A DNA stretch of 64,000 nt from Morinoia aosen (taxonomy: Eukaryota > Arthropoda > Malacostraca > Amphipoda > Talitridae), in contig CM059575.1 of the NCBI GenBank assembly GCA_030386875.1, positions 48,886,859 to 48,950,858 of the forward strand, read 5' to 3'. The notes under the pieces are model-generated. The model saw only the letters and a program-made list of their open reading frames with translations, was not told the origin of the DNA and ran no database searches. How positions within the stretch are numbered: position 1 is the stretch's first letter; every line of letters begins with the position of its first letter. Shown here one piece after another: positions 35,301-47,334 of the stretch. Both the position numbers and the translations under genes were made by a program.

Positions 35301-36778
35301 GCTGACGACTTATAGTATGGATGTTCTGGAGCGGTGTCGCCCCTTCTTAAAATGGTGTTCCAAATTCCGGTTACAGGCATAGTTAACTGCTCTTTTCATC
35401 TCCTCTGCAAATAAAAACTGTAATTACATTCTCTGATATATGTGTAATGATCCTTACTTTTCACCCGAAGTCGCCTGATACACAAAGACTCATTCAAAAT
35501 TCATTGATAAATGTGACCTGCCTGTCTCACACCGAACGTCAAGATATAGTTTATGCTGTCAAGATATAGTTTCCACCCAGCCCCACGTTCTAGATCCTTC
35601 TCGCATGCCCAATGCCCATTCCCGCGAAATACGCACCCTTAGAGAAGCCATGCACATTCCTCCGCTTAACATAGAAATTGTGTTATTTCTACAAACCTAA
35701 TCCCTTGGTGTCGTTACTCCCTTTAGTTGAAAAGTACATTTTTTATTCATAATATGAACTCGAATTCTGCCCATAAATTTTGTTCTTAGTAATCATGAGA
35801 CATCCCGCGTTTCACCCCCTTTTCTAACTTCATCCTATTCCTTCCCTCGACGCGGTACAACTCTCATCCCTGCTCTACGGCGTAAACTCATGATCAAGCT
35901 CCTTTCCGTACAAGCGTAGCTGTTTTCCGTTTTTTTACGCAGAGGATATGACCTGATGTCTAATAAGAACTACAAAATTTTACCTTCAATTTATTGTTAA
36001 AACAATTCATTTTTGTTATGAATTTGTGTATAAAACACCCTCAGGTGGATATAATTATTGTTGTATCTGTATGCATTAGTATTCAACTTTTATCTTGTTT
36101 TATGAATTTCTATCATAACTTACTGAGTCTATGCGCTTTGGGCGTAGATACCTCATTCCCTTAACTCCTCACTTGATGGTATCTTCTTCCTTCCCTTCTT
36201 TGGATAGCTATTGTTTCGGTTAGGGAAGCTTTAACTAACATCTAATTCAATCTAATCTATCTACTCTTTATAAAAAGCCTAAGTTTGTCGTAGGTTCCCT
36301 GTGCGTAAGATAATTTTACGTCCTACTTCTCAAATTTACAAAGTTTTATGCACATTTCGTGTCAGAGCGGTATGCAGCTATGTTCAGTTTTGAAGTTACA
36401 GGGATTTGAAATGATAAAGTACTATTTAATTGAACTGTTTATCATACATCCAAACCTCAGGATTGTTAGAAGGGACCAACATCTTAGCCACTCAGACGTT
36501 CCATGACCCAAGGGACATCTGAAGAGTTGAGGGTGCGAAACACCACTGATGTCCGAATAAGAATTCATCGGCATTATTGATACCTCCCCAAAGATTGCTG
36601 AAACCGCAGGTGTCATCGCATGGGTTCGGCAATCATTTCGCAGGTGCCTTAACACACGCACCACGGCCATTATGGCCAGAATTTCGAACATTAACTGTGT
36701 CTATAAAATCCTTTAATCTCAAAATTAAGAAAAATAAATCCCATTTGGAATTTTATTTTTTATTTCCCCGATGACGTT
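35301..36778. other. No gene recognised
   Basis: A short duplication, GTCAAGATATAGTTT, occurs twice near 35540-35575. Otherwise nothing seen. Confidence 0.5.
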
Positions 36779-36815
36779 CTCTCGGTCTTAGCCAATTCTC
36801 TCGGTCTTAGCCAAT

Positions 36816-37135
36816 TGTGCCGCCATAGCCATGTGGCTAGAGGGTTCTGCCGCCGTGCGGGAGACCCGGGATCGAATCTCGGCGCTGGCAGTGGCGATTT
36901 TCTCTGTTGGGTATAGGAGAAAAATTCCAAGCACAATACCCCACTCTACCCAGGTGTCTGAAATGGGTACTGGTCTCGACCGGGGGAAAGCGTCCTGGCG
37001 TTAGTAATAAGGCATTCGAAAATCCAATGTACAAGGTGATATGTATCAGGCTTGATTGGAAATAAAGCATCCGTAGATGCCTTCATTATGAAAAAAGTTC
37101 TGAATACCTCTGCAGAGGGAATTATACCCATTTAA
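36816..37135 (+). mobile_element. tRNA-derived SINE
   Basis: An internal pol III promoter is readable: A-box-like GTGGCTAGAGGGTT at 36833-36846 and B-box-like GGGATCGAATCTC at 36868-36880, about 22 bp apart. The segment ends in CGGCGCTGGCA like a tRNA 3' half, then continues into a non-tRNA body with GGGTACTGGTCTCGACC. It is preceded by a direct duplication of TCTCGGTCTTAGCCAAT at 36779-36815. No clear poly(A) tail, so the 3' limit is approximate. It does not fold as a complete tRNA. Confidence 0.6.
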
Positions 37136-39519
37136 CCCACACGAATAGTAGGATAAAAATTGTTCAAAAAATTTGCAATGCTGTGTATGCATCTCTCATT
37201 GGAATACCTTACCTATTCGTTTCGTTTTATATCAAGGGTAATTCTGATCTTACAAACTGTTATACAAATTGAAATGTTCAAAAAATTAAATTCGTCTAAA
37301 CGGAGCAGTAAATTGTTAGTTTGTTGCCTGGGTCGTGTATCGTTTTCTGATTCGCAAATATAGAATTCCGCCAGCTCAATATTACACTTCAGTGGTAAAC
37401 CGATAGTTCTTTTAAACTTTTTGTCGCAAATAATTTACGAAAATGCACGTGCAAAACTGAATGCTTAATGAATTTGTGGGCATGCATTTTAGTACGTATA
37501 CATGCATCTAGCGAAGTTTTGCCCTTCTCAGAAGTGATATCCTAAACGACTTAAGAAAATTTAGAGCAGAAGCAAACAAATGTAAAATTTTGCTTTATGG
37601 AAACTAAGACGTGAAATTTTGAGAAAAATGTACTTCAAGGTACTTTGAAACCATCACAAGACTGATGTCCCTATGTGTAAAATGAATTCAAAAGGACTAA
37701 AACAGAAAAATACGAAAGTGATTTCGAAAAAACTGGAAAGTATATAATACGGAGAAAAAAGAGGCATTACCTTGAAATTTGTAATTAACCTAATGGTTAT
37801 TAACATTGCAAGAGCTATAGTGTTGCCAATAATTTTGATGAGCGATGGAATGAGAGTAAGAAGTAAGAAAACAATGAGCTTTCTTCTAATTCGAGCTATT
37901 TTTGCTACAAATAGAGCGGTTCTTCAAGCATTATGTCAATTTTTAAAGTCCTGTCCCTTATAAGGGTGGAAAATTCTCAGTAAATTAAATTATAACTCAA
38001 GGTACAACAGAATATATTATTAAACAGAAATCAAGGCAGTACCTCTTCGCCACAGTTCGGAACACAAAATTGAGTCTTGGGTCTATTCAGTGCGATAAAT
38101 TGCGTCAGCAGATTTGGCTGCTGCGAATCATCTACTCAGAGAACTTCATGTCCTTCAGCGCAATAAAAACAGCTCTGCGCAGTATACAGCAACTACTTCG
38201 TGACACTGTGCCTCAAACCTGTATTGTTCTAACGATGTGATGAATAACAATCATGTTTTCATATATTAGGTTATGCTATACGACGTTTCGTAATTTCTTT
38301 AGAAATAAAGGTAATAATTGTTTAACCAAACTAAAATCTGAGACACCCATTTCCTCAAAACCAGCATCGCGTATTTCACTAATTTTTTGCACCTAGAGAG
38401 TTAAGAATTTAGTTATTAATCGGAAAGCCCGTCATTTCTAAAATAAATTGAACTACACTACTAAAAACAAGGAAGTTGGTCCTTATTTATTGAATAATCT
38501 AGTTGGGCAGTGACCGGAGCATTTGAAATCGGCATACCGAAAGATTGGAATAACTAAATTTAATTGTGGATCGACATGCATGCTTCAAAAGTTTATTCAT
38601 CGCAGTTCAATACTTTTAATTTATTATTAATTTTATGGTATTTGTTCGCACCAAACCGACATTACTTGACGGTTATAAAAACTGCTTTAGTCGCAATTGA
38701 ATCACAAACACTTGAAATTTAGCTTTAGCTACGAACATTCAGAAACGCTTTCATTTTAGTTACTTAATAATTTACCATGCATGTTTATTTTGATGAATTA
38801 TTTCCGATAAAAAGTGATCATTATATCCGAGGACAGCCAATTAACATTCCATGGTTTCTTCGGTATGTACGATTGATAGCCATTGATACAACTGCTAAAA
38901 TAACGGCAATGAGGAATTTGGTTATTATAAGATCTAAGACACCATCCAATAGTTGTCTTCCTTTCTGTGTACAGCAGGTAGAATTTGGTTTTATGCTTAT
39001 ATGTAAGAAGGTTACTGTAAAAATCGAGGAAAGTTAGAAAATTAACTTTTACTATGAAAAAAGTTACGCTCTGACAATAACAATAATAATAATAATAAAC
39101 TCGTTCAACGACAGACTATTTAGCTGCCGACTATTTAGCTGTCGACTATTTAGCTGTCGCTTTGGCGATTTTGACAAAGTTAATATCGCATTTGGAGTTT
39201 TTTGAGATTTCAGAAGTTTTGCAAATGTTAAGCAGCGAGCGTCATGATCCACATATTCGTTTGGGCCCTTCTATTTTAGGTTGGTTTACTTTACAAAATA
39301 ATATAAATGAGCGGGTAAACATCACAATACGCGTGTGAGTTCAGGGTATTTCGGCATTGTAGCCCCATACTAGACACAGGTTTGCCAGTAGTTCAACTAC
39401 CAAGACCAACACTGCATGGTGAGTCTCAAAATCTCAACATCAACCTTCACATACCCTCGACAAAGAAAACTAATTTATAGTTACATAGGTGAAGCACATA
39501 GTTTTTAATCCGAAATATG
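37136..39519. other. No gene recognised
   Basis: AT-rich. A 15-16-bp unit, GACTATTTAGCTGYC, is repeated three times at 39112-39158, just after an (AAT)n run at 39075-39099. Nothing else recognised. Confidence 0.5.
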
Positions 39520-40232
39520 GCTCAAGCCACCAAGAAATTTAGTTTAGGCCTCACTCCATCACTATTATCATAAGCTTCACAAATGATCCCAACTTGAATA
39601 TTCGCCACACAGGCATCATTCGGACATTTCGGGCAGCCAGACCCCTTGGGGGTTTCAGCTGCCCACCGATTTATGGCCGGACGCCTTATCCGCGCTGAAA
39701 CCCCCGAGGTACCAACGTAGCGCACCCGGCCATATTGCAGTTTCCTCATCTCTATTCTTCCAAGACGGTATCACGCCTGGCTACAGTGCGTTACTGCGCG
39801 GCTTCCTGTCAAATCTCAGAATACCACAGACCTTTCAAAAGCAGTTCCATGAAGGCACCATTAATTGCTCAGAACCAAAGAGTTTGGGACATGAAGTTTT
39901 TATCGGCACTGCAGGTATAATCGAAGGATTATCAAGAACTTCACTATATTAGGGGTAGCTAGGATTCCCCAGCGGCAGTTCCAGCTACCCACCCTCACTT
40001 TGGCCGAGCGCCAAAGTGAGTGATGAAACTCCCTAGAACTCCCTCTCGACAGAGAGTCGAGGATATCAGCTCGGTGCGCTTGGCCATGTTCATCCAGGAT
40101 TATGAGCATCCGTTCCAGTATGACGAAACATCTCTCTCCCGCATTTCCCACGCCAAGGAGTGTAGACTTTTAATTAAACTCCAGGTTAACATCCGTTCCT
40201 TCTGGACTCTTAACTTTTGGTCACATTCACCT
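39520..40232 (-). other. Probable 3' untranslated region of the LINE fragment
   Basis: Directly downstream (minus sense) of the LINE stop. A module resembling CAGCTRCCCACC...TGGCCGRRCGCC occurs twice, at about 39643-39690 and 39975-40012. The second overlaps a perfect hairpin at 39994-40020 (11-bp arms CTCACTTTGGC, 5-base loop). No poly(A) or simple tail identifies the end, so the left limit is a guess. Confidence 0.45.
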
Positions 40233-41009
40233 TTACAAATTCCCGAAGACGATTATCTCCTTCACGAACTCCAGCACTTTACTGATTGGTCCTCCGTCAC
40301 ATAATAGGTTATTTGCATCATCAACGTTTCCTCTGGCTCTCGATCTAAAAACTCGCTCTCTTGTCTGCTGCAGCGCGGTACATTCCTCGATGATATGTTT
40401 TACAGTAAGAATCTCTACTCCACACCATCCGCCGATGGGTCGTTGTCCAAGAGCCTCCGGATCATAGAGATAACTATGCGTTAGTGCGGTATGCTTCAGT
40501 CGTAGCCTGTTAATGACAACCTCTTCCTATCGGGTCAATTTGCTGTCACTCTTCTTCCATCTTCCAGGGCTCTTTTTTATAGATCTCATGTCTCCTCGTT
40601 CTTGTTGCCACTCCATATTCCATATTTCGTACATCCTTCTCCCAATTACCGGGAACCAGTCGCTGTAAGGAATCAGAACAAATTCAGCCGGCCTTCTTTC
40701 TGCTTCCCTCGCCGTCTGGTCTGCGCGCTCATTCTCTGCTATGCCCACGTGTGCTGGAACCCAACTGAGAGTAATATTTTTTCCGTTCTTGATAATATGG
40801 TGAATCTCCAGTATTATTTTCCATAACAGTTGGTTATTTTCTGCATAATTGTCGATTGATTGTATGGCGCTCATTGAGTCGCTGCATATAACAAAATTCC
40901 GCGACTGTGTTTCTTTTATAATATTGAGGGCGAGTATGATGGCATGAAGTTCGGCGGTCACTACGCTTGCCACGACTGGGAGAGAAACACTTGACAAAAA
41001 AATTAGCAT
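40233..41009 (-). pseudogene. Non-LTR retrotransposon: RNase H and C-terminal Cys/His region, 5'-truncated
   Basis: 3' end of a LINE polyprotein of the jockey/I/R1-like group that carries RNase H. Visible boxes: VVTAELHAIILALNIIKE, FVICSDSMSAIQSI, ITLSWVPAHVGIAENERADQ and TAREA, which cover the catalytic D-E-D-D region. An in-frame TAG at 40527-40529 interrupts SKLTR/EEVVINRLRLKHTALTHS. The tail has GGWCGVEILTVKHIIEEC, the usual C-terminal Cys/His motif, and ends at TAA 40233-40235. RT and endonuclease domains are absent; similarity stops at about 41000, as expected for incomplete target-primed reverse transcription. One stop codon in about 250 codons suggests a fairly recent insertion. Confidence 0.87.
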
Positions 41010-42096
41010 CGCGTTATATTTTCTTATAAATTACAATATTAATGCAGCCCATAAAAATTTCCATGATGTATTTCGCAATCAATGTCACAATTTTTCAGTA
41101 CACTGTTACTACTTTTCAAATATACAGTGAGTCGGCTTGTTTTGAGCATTATATAACGCATCAACCTTCATTTTAATATTTATTTCTTCGTTTGTAAGAT
41201 ATCAAAAGTTTATCACACATCAGGTTTCATCAGAATTCAGTCAGCATAACTGTTCTCCATTCTCCCTTTTACCTGTTTCCAATTGGCGCTATATTTTGAT
41301 GGCACCTCTCTATATGATCATCACTCACATCTCCTATATTCTCTGTGAAAGAAAGACAGATGAGCATAAAGTGAGATTTTGCATCCGAGGTGTTAGAACT
41401 TTTGCATTCTCGAGGCATTTGCTCTCTCATCTGTAAAAAAGTAAGCGCTTGAAAACTAATAAAAATAGTTACGTCAACAGACATATAGAAGTAGATATAT
41501 GAAGTCACAAACGCTATGAGGAAGGTCATGGGAACACGAGTAACGCAAGAGAGCGTCACTCGCAGCTCGGGGTAGCCAAGGACGAGGAAAAGCGCTTCAT
41601 CTTCGTATTCCCGACCAGTCCTGCCAGGCCGTCGCTCTCGATCGCGATGCCGTCGAGTGAACCTTAACGCTTGTGTGAAACTAATGCATAAATAAATGTT
41701 AATTCTTTTAAAATTACGGCTCAAAAATGGGGGATTGGCTCTAACAGATCGTGCCTAAAACTTGAGTTAACTGTTGCTCAAAGAATATGAGTGCTTTTGA
41801 ATATTTGAACTGGTTAATTTCACAATTGCATTAGGCACATCCACATCGAAATTATATCAAACTCTGTCGAGAATTTCAAGGGTTGTCAGTTTCGGCTAAG
41901 ACTATTTATTAGCTCATAGCTGAAGAATAAAAAAAAACTACCACCTTAAATAGCGAGCATATTTAATGCACGTCGAACGCCTGAACTTTTAAGCATTTAC
42001 AACTTAGCGATCGTCAATCAATTACAACATCGAATTATTGCTGAGTAAAGAGTTTTAATTAACTATTTGAGATTTCCTAAAACTGAAAAACCTGAG
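41010..42096. other. No gene recognised
   Basis: A 151-codon minus-strand frame (41269-41724) has no recognisable motif and mixed composition. The rest is AT-rich up to the LTR at 42097. Confidence 0.5.
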
Positions 42097-42255
42097 TGCG
42101 CACGCACACATATGTCCCTTTTCCCTGTACGCCTCAGGGGCTTTATAAGCGGTTAGCCCCTCAGGCCCCGCGCATTTGGTCCGCATCCCATCCTGTAACA
42201 ACATCGCCACCAGTAAACGTCGCAGTTCTCCAGCGTTTCCCTAACTTGGTCCTCA
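42097..42255 (+). repeat. 5' LTR of the non-autonomous element
   Basis: TGCGCACGCAC...GGTCCTCA, with GGGGCTTTATAAGCGG as TATA region. It lacks 4 bp present at the start of the 3' LTR. Confidence 0.87.
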
Positions 42256-42257
42256 CA

Positions 42258-42270
42258 TTGGTGGCCAGAG
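42258..42270 (+). other. Primer binding site
   Basis: TTGGTGGCCAGAG two bases after the LTR. The 11-mer TGGTGGCCAGA equals that of the Gypsy element on the minus strand at about 12000. Confidence 0.7.
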
Positions 42271-43121
42271 CGTTGACAGACCCACGAAGTTAAGAAGATA
42301 TAGTTGAGACGTCAAGAAGATATAGAATTCGACGAGAAACATACAGAAGTTTCAGAAGAAGTTCAGATGACTATAGCAAATCAACACAGCGAAGAAGATA
42401 ACTGATAACTACAGTGAAATCAAGAGAACTACCGTGAAGATCGTGTGCTGACGACAAAAATTATAACGTTTAAGAAGAGGATCTGCAGAGACAGTCAGAG
42501 CAACAAGAAACCGAGAAGAGAATAAGTACATCGTCTACAGAGATCTATGGAAAGAGTGACTACAGAGCTAAAAACTACATCTACGTGGTGGTTCAGCCGA
42601 CTACAGCTACGTTATCTTCGTGCTGCGGACAAATCAGGAACGGTGCCTCGCCTACAACGACTGCAAAGATCGCGACATCGTGCGACAACTAAACCTACAA
42701 TTTAAGATAAGTAAAGCAGCAACCATTAATTGTTATAATTGATACAGTTCCGTTGCAGCCTAGATATTCATTACGATTGAGGCAGCAGCAGAGGTAGAGT
42801 TTTTGTCAGGCAGTTTTTTTTTTGCATTGACCAGTAAGCGCGGAGGCATCAAGGCCAAACAAAGGCTGCACTTGCAGAAAGCAAGCAGTGTATTCAATAA
42901 CCCCTAGACATGAGCTGTTTTTAAGAGTTTAAGAGAGCTGTTTTTTAAAGTGAGTGGCGCTATTTTCTTGTATTCATATTAGAGTATTGCTAAAAGTGTT
43001 TTAAGTAATTTTGTATTGTTTTAGTCACTGCTGTATAAATTTGCGCTTGAGCAACCGTTAAACTCTGTTGAGCAGTGATGTTATATGTGTAATACCTAGA
43101 CACCAAACTAGTAACGTAAAT

Positions 43122-43307
43122 ATGTCTGAATTTTCTGTAACCAGCGCGGCTGGAGAGAGTCCTATGAGAACTATGACTAGTACTACGACAATGATAGGTA
43201 TACCGAGTGTCTCACCTATTATAAGCAGCGTAGTTGCGAAGGAATCAGCTGCGGCAATGTTCAATTCAAGTAATAGTTTGTCAAATTCGGAATTACCTTA
43301 CAGGTAA
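43122..43307 (+). pseudogene. Truncated gag start (61 codons)
   Basis: ATG at 43122 opens MSEFSVTSAAGESPM and the frame ends NSLSNSELPYR with TAA at 43305-43307. The start (M-S followed by a Thr/Ser/Ala-rich stretch) and the closing S-x-S-E-L-P segment line up with residues 1 to about 88 of the gag at 7244-8548, where the segment reads LSGSELPLFRG. No capsid or zinc-knuckle sequence follows in frame. A charged patch further on (MKEEIREKKREQKRAD, near 43676) may be a later gag relic. The frame could encode a short peptide, but more likely it marks where a full gag was lost, or is kept as RNA signal sequence. Confidence 0.5.
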
Positions 43308-46300
43308 TTTTTTTTTGGAAATGCTGTTGTGATGTTGCAGGGGGGAAGTGCGTTCCAATTTGCTCAAAGGTAATGCTGAAGACCTTTGTTAAACTCAACA
43401 TTCTAGCATTAGAGTATAGTAGAGTTCGAGAGACTACGGATCAAATGATCCATTATTGAGAGAACAATTCGCTGTGTTAAGAGGACAGGAATTGATTGGA
43501 AGATGATGTACAAGTAGTACAATCCAGTGAAATGATGAAATATACTGAGGTAATTAATATGATTTTCAGTAAAGAAGATAAATAAAAGTAGGAATTAGTA
43601 AAGGTACTCTTCCGAGTGAAGTGAATAATAGTGGATGTTATTCTGATGATACCTGATGTCATTGCTCTGAGTATGAAAGAAGAAATACGTGAGAAAAAAA
43701 GAGAGCAAAAAAGAGCAGATACCACGGCTGAGTTAGTGTCCGTGAGAGAATAAAAATAAAGAAGAGAAAGACTCTTCTAGTGTACGTAAATGGTAAGCCC
43801 AGAGAGGCTGTGGATATATCTGGTAAATGGTTTAAGATTACCAGGTAAATTTACCAGCGAGGTTGAATAATACTATTGAGGAATAGTATTGAATAAATGC
43901 AAGCAGACAGTGAATAAGCTTCAAGAGAAGCTGTTACCGTTGATTTTCAATGGGACTCTGACTTTAGTTCATAATTTCGTGTGGTGGAAATAATACCATT
44001 GATACCATGACAGTCAGAGGTTAGCATTGTAGATTGCGGTTGTCATTGTGCTGGCGAACAAAAGTACCATACGAGAGTAATAATGAGAGGCGATAGACGT
44101 CCATTAATTAACCACACGTGGTGGTCTGGTAATTAGTTAAGAGTAACGAGTAGTAGGAAGCTAGAGTGTGAACAGAAGCATGCAGCTCAGGCTGTACCAG
44201 GCAATGAACTCTACACCAAGGCGCTAGACACGCCAGACAGTGAGACGCCGTATTTCCAGTCGCTCTGGCTGGCAACAGTGCCCAGCGGCGGATGGACAAC
44301 AGCGTGACCATAAAAATGGCTAGGTGAATTGTCATGAATATGAATAGATGAATAGTCATGAGTAAGATGTGTCTTGGACAATCGACGATTAATTGACTAG
44401 TTTAAACTAATTAAAAGTAAGAGCAAAATTTAATTTATTTCTTAGTTATGTGTTAAACGAGAGTGGCTGCGCGTTATGTTTTCTGAGCACGTTTACGATC
44501 AAGTGCGTCATAAGTTCATAACAGTCATTTTTGCAAGCCTACTAGAATTTCATGATCAGTAAAGTTTTGTGCTATGTAATTTGAAATTAATCAGATGTTA
44601 ACGAATGCAAAATTTATCGTTAAGTCTCCCAAAGTTTCTACGGGATAATTTATAACTGATTGAACGATTAAAATTTGGAGTATTTAACATCAATATTGAT
44701 TTTTACCCCGACAAATATTCGTGATGTACCGTAAAAAGTATGTTCTTATGTATTCAATTGTGTCTTTCTGTTGTATTTGCTAATGCTTCATGTTAACCTC
44801 GTATATGCTTTAGTATTTAACTTTTTTGATTAAGGCATTAACGTAACGCGATATGTGAAATGTAAAGTAACCGCTTACAGTATGAAAGTATAACAAGAAC
44901 AGAATAACAATGTTCTTATGTTCTTGTGTAAAAACTGCACGTGATTGTTGGCATGTGATGCAAGAATTTATGACTTTGCACATATTTATATCATTTTTGC
45001 CGTGCATTGTCTGGGAACGTTTCAAGTGTTCACTCTCATGTCTCGATGAGAATTAATATGCTGAATTCACATTTTAAATACAGATAGGAAAATTCTAGCG
45101 ACATCCGGCTGCTGATGCCGAGATTTTAACAAGGAGACTGAGTGTTTTCGATCTCTCAAGAAATTAAATGCCTATTCGGAATTCAGTTGATCTTTATTGA
45201 GTCAGCATTCATTCTCTGGGAAAACTTAAATGATAATATGAGCCTTGTTTTTATTGGGCATTTTAATCTTTGACCCAAAGTTTTAAGAAAGTTTATTCGT
45301 CATTAAGTAAATAGTAAGATTCGTTGAGGATCACTCTGACACTTAAGGTGTTTCTCATTTTACTTTATTCAAGCATTCACGTATTAAATTTTGCGCTTTA
45401 GCCATGCTAATCTTCTCGTATTTTTCCCAATTTCAGTTCGCACGGGTGCGAGCGGTAACACGGCATCTTGTAACACGGTAACGTGGTACACGTACATGGG
45501 TCAGTTGTACCCACGTCAACGATACGAAAGTTGTAGCTCTTCATAAATTTTATGTTAGTCATTCTTTTTGCCTTCTAAGTTTTGTTGTAACTCATCGGTG
45601 ATTGAACATTTAAAAGCAGATCTAAAATGCTTTTGCTAACGGTGTTTGAACAATTAGAACAATGTTGTATTATTGTTTTAGCAACTTGCTATTAGAAAGT
45701 GCATAGCAATTGTTTTGTTTCCTAAACCTGTTTTTTCCTAAGCAGTTCCATTGAGATCAGATAGTTTTCAGTTGAAATGTTTTTACTTGTTTTTCGAGTG
45801 TTTAATTACCTTCAGGCTATGATTTTATCTACAATAATTTTTTATTTTGTCCACGTACGGAACTCATAAACATTGTGAACAACTTTGACCTTATGGGAAA
45901 GGAATTGACTTAATTTGACTTAATTTTAACCTTCGAGTTTTGTAACCATATTTTTACCTTTATTAATTGTTTAATTGGTTTTCAATTTGTTCGTTCATTT
46001 ATAGTAATACCTATTAGTCGTTTATTTTTGCGCTTTTTGCGTAACCTTGGTTGTAAGTTGGTGTAACCGGCAGAGCTAAAACTTGAAATGTGTTTTTCTT
46101 TTCGCCATTCACTGCGTATAAATGTGGTAATAACATTTCCCATGTGTCACAATATTTTGCGGTTCCTAAATTTTTTTGGTGCAATTTTTGCTATGTTATT
46201 AAATAATTTATTTATTTTTCGTTTACTAACCGTCAAATATTCTATGTAACAGAATGAGTTGTTATTGCGAATGCAGGTCGTTTTTGTGTTAATGAAAATT

Positions 46301-46761
46301 GGCGTATTATTATTATGGGCGTTTTTTGCGTTTATGTTTCTATAGTTGTTCCTAATTGGCGTTTTACTTATTTGTTAAGCGTTAACTAATACTGCTCTGT
46401 GTTAGTTCCTGTTTCTATCTGCGTGGTAAAATCAGTAATTATTTTTTCTTTGGGAGTTAAAACAAGCGTTTTTACAACCGTGTGGCTACTTGCGTTGTTT
46501 GTCTAGTACGAACCATGTATTGTGTAATGGTGTTGTACCGAGTAGTTTAATTTTAAATTTTCAAGAAAAGGGCATTTTTGTTATATCGCTTCAGCCGCCC
46601 TCATGCTTTTTGCTTCGCGTTGTTCTACTTAACACTTTTTGCTTCGCATTATTGTTTTAACCAGTTCTATAGTGTTGTGTTTTTTTTGGACTCTGGCGGA
46701 CGGTGCTATCTGCGTTATTGATAAGAGTTTGTTTTTGAAACTGAAACCTCACGTTTTTGCC
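43308..46761 (+). other. Internal non-coding region of the short-LTR element
   Basis: About 3.4 kb. I find no RT, RNase H or integrase motif in any frame. It is AT-rich, increasingly T-rich toward the PPT. Short odd repeats occur (GGTAACACGG, GTAACACGGTAACGTGG near 45450-45490). Confidence 0.6.
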
Positions 46762-46775
46762 GATGGGGGGAGGTA
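46762..46775 (+). other. Polypurine tract
   Basis: GATGGGGGGAGGTA directly before the TG of the 3' LTR. Confidence 0.78.
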
Positions 46776-46938
46776 TGTGCGCGCACGCACACATATGTCC
46801 CTTTCCCTGTACGCCTCAGGGGCTTTATAAGCGGTTAGCCCCTCAGGCCCCGCGCATTTGGTCCGCATCCCATCCTGTAACAACATCGCTACCAGTAAAC
46901 GTCGCTGTTCTCCAGCGTTTCCCTAACCTTGGTCCTCA
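46776..46938 (+). repeat. 3' LTR of the non-autonomous element
   Basis: Starts TGTGCGCGCACGC and ends GGTCCTCA; matches 42097-42255 with two substitutions and a few indels. Confidence 0.87.
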
Positions 46939-47334
46939 AAAGCCTACGTCATTTTAAAAACTTCAATCTATTATAAAAATTAATATTAATTCAGATCAAA
47001 TATGACTGTGATCAAATTACGTTTCTATGAGAATCCTTCACGGACGATTTCTTCTTCCCGCACTATACTCTTGCGGTCCGCTCTCCTGCGAACTGATGTT
47101 AGGCTCTTCATTCCGTAGTTAGAGCTGGAACAACGTCACTCATATTTTAGCTCGAGTGAGTTGGATGAGTAATACCAGCCAGACATGTTAGGTGTTTATC
47201 ATTACAGGTTATCATAATAATATGAGCAGTAAATTCAAATCCCCTTAAACTTAAGCCAATCCACTGGTTGTCATTGCAGTACTTGAGAGATTTTCTGGTT
47301 TTCGTCATGAATATTATAATATATGGCCATAATA

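Larger units (their letters stand above)
42097..46938 (+). mobile_element. Non-autonomous short-LTR Gypsy relative (4.84 kb)
   Basis: LTRs of about 159 and 163 bp enclose a PBS, a long leader, a 61-codon gag start, about 3.4 kb with no recognisable pol, and a PPT. LTR start TGTGCGCGCA, the CTTTATAAGC box, PBS TGGTGGCCAGA and PPT GATGGGGGGAGG all parallel the element at 642-12135. The gag start also shares an S-x-S-E-L-P segment. The LTRs differ at a few positions. It resembles a large retrotransposon derivative that would need proteins in trans. Flanking bases (TGAG and AAAG) give no clear target duplication. Confidence 0.8.

Noticed and set aside
39075..39099. (AAT)n as the 3' tail of the LINE at 40.2-41.0 kb
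   Set aside because: On the minus strand it reads (TTA)n rather than (TAA)n, and it lies over 1 kb beyond the stop; not convincingly connected.
41269..41724. 151-codon minus-strand frame as a gene
   Set aside because: No recognisable domain; composition looks random and there is no promoter or splice context.
43300..43342. Mini-intron CAG/GTAAT...TTGCAG/G after the gag start
   Set aside because: About 35 nt is too short for an animal intron, and the frame after it is not gag-like.
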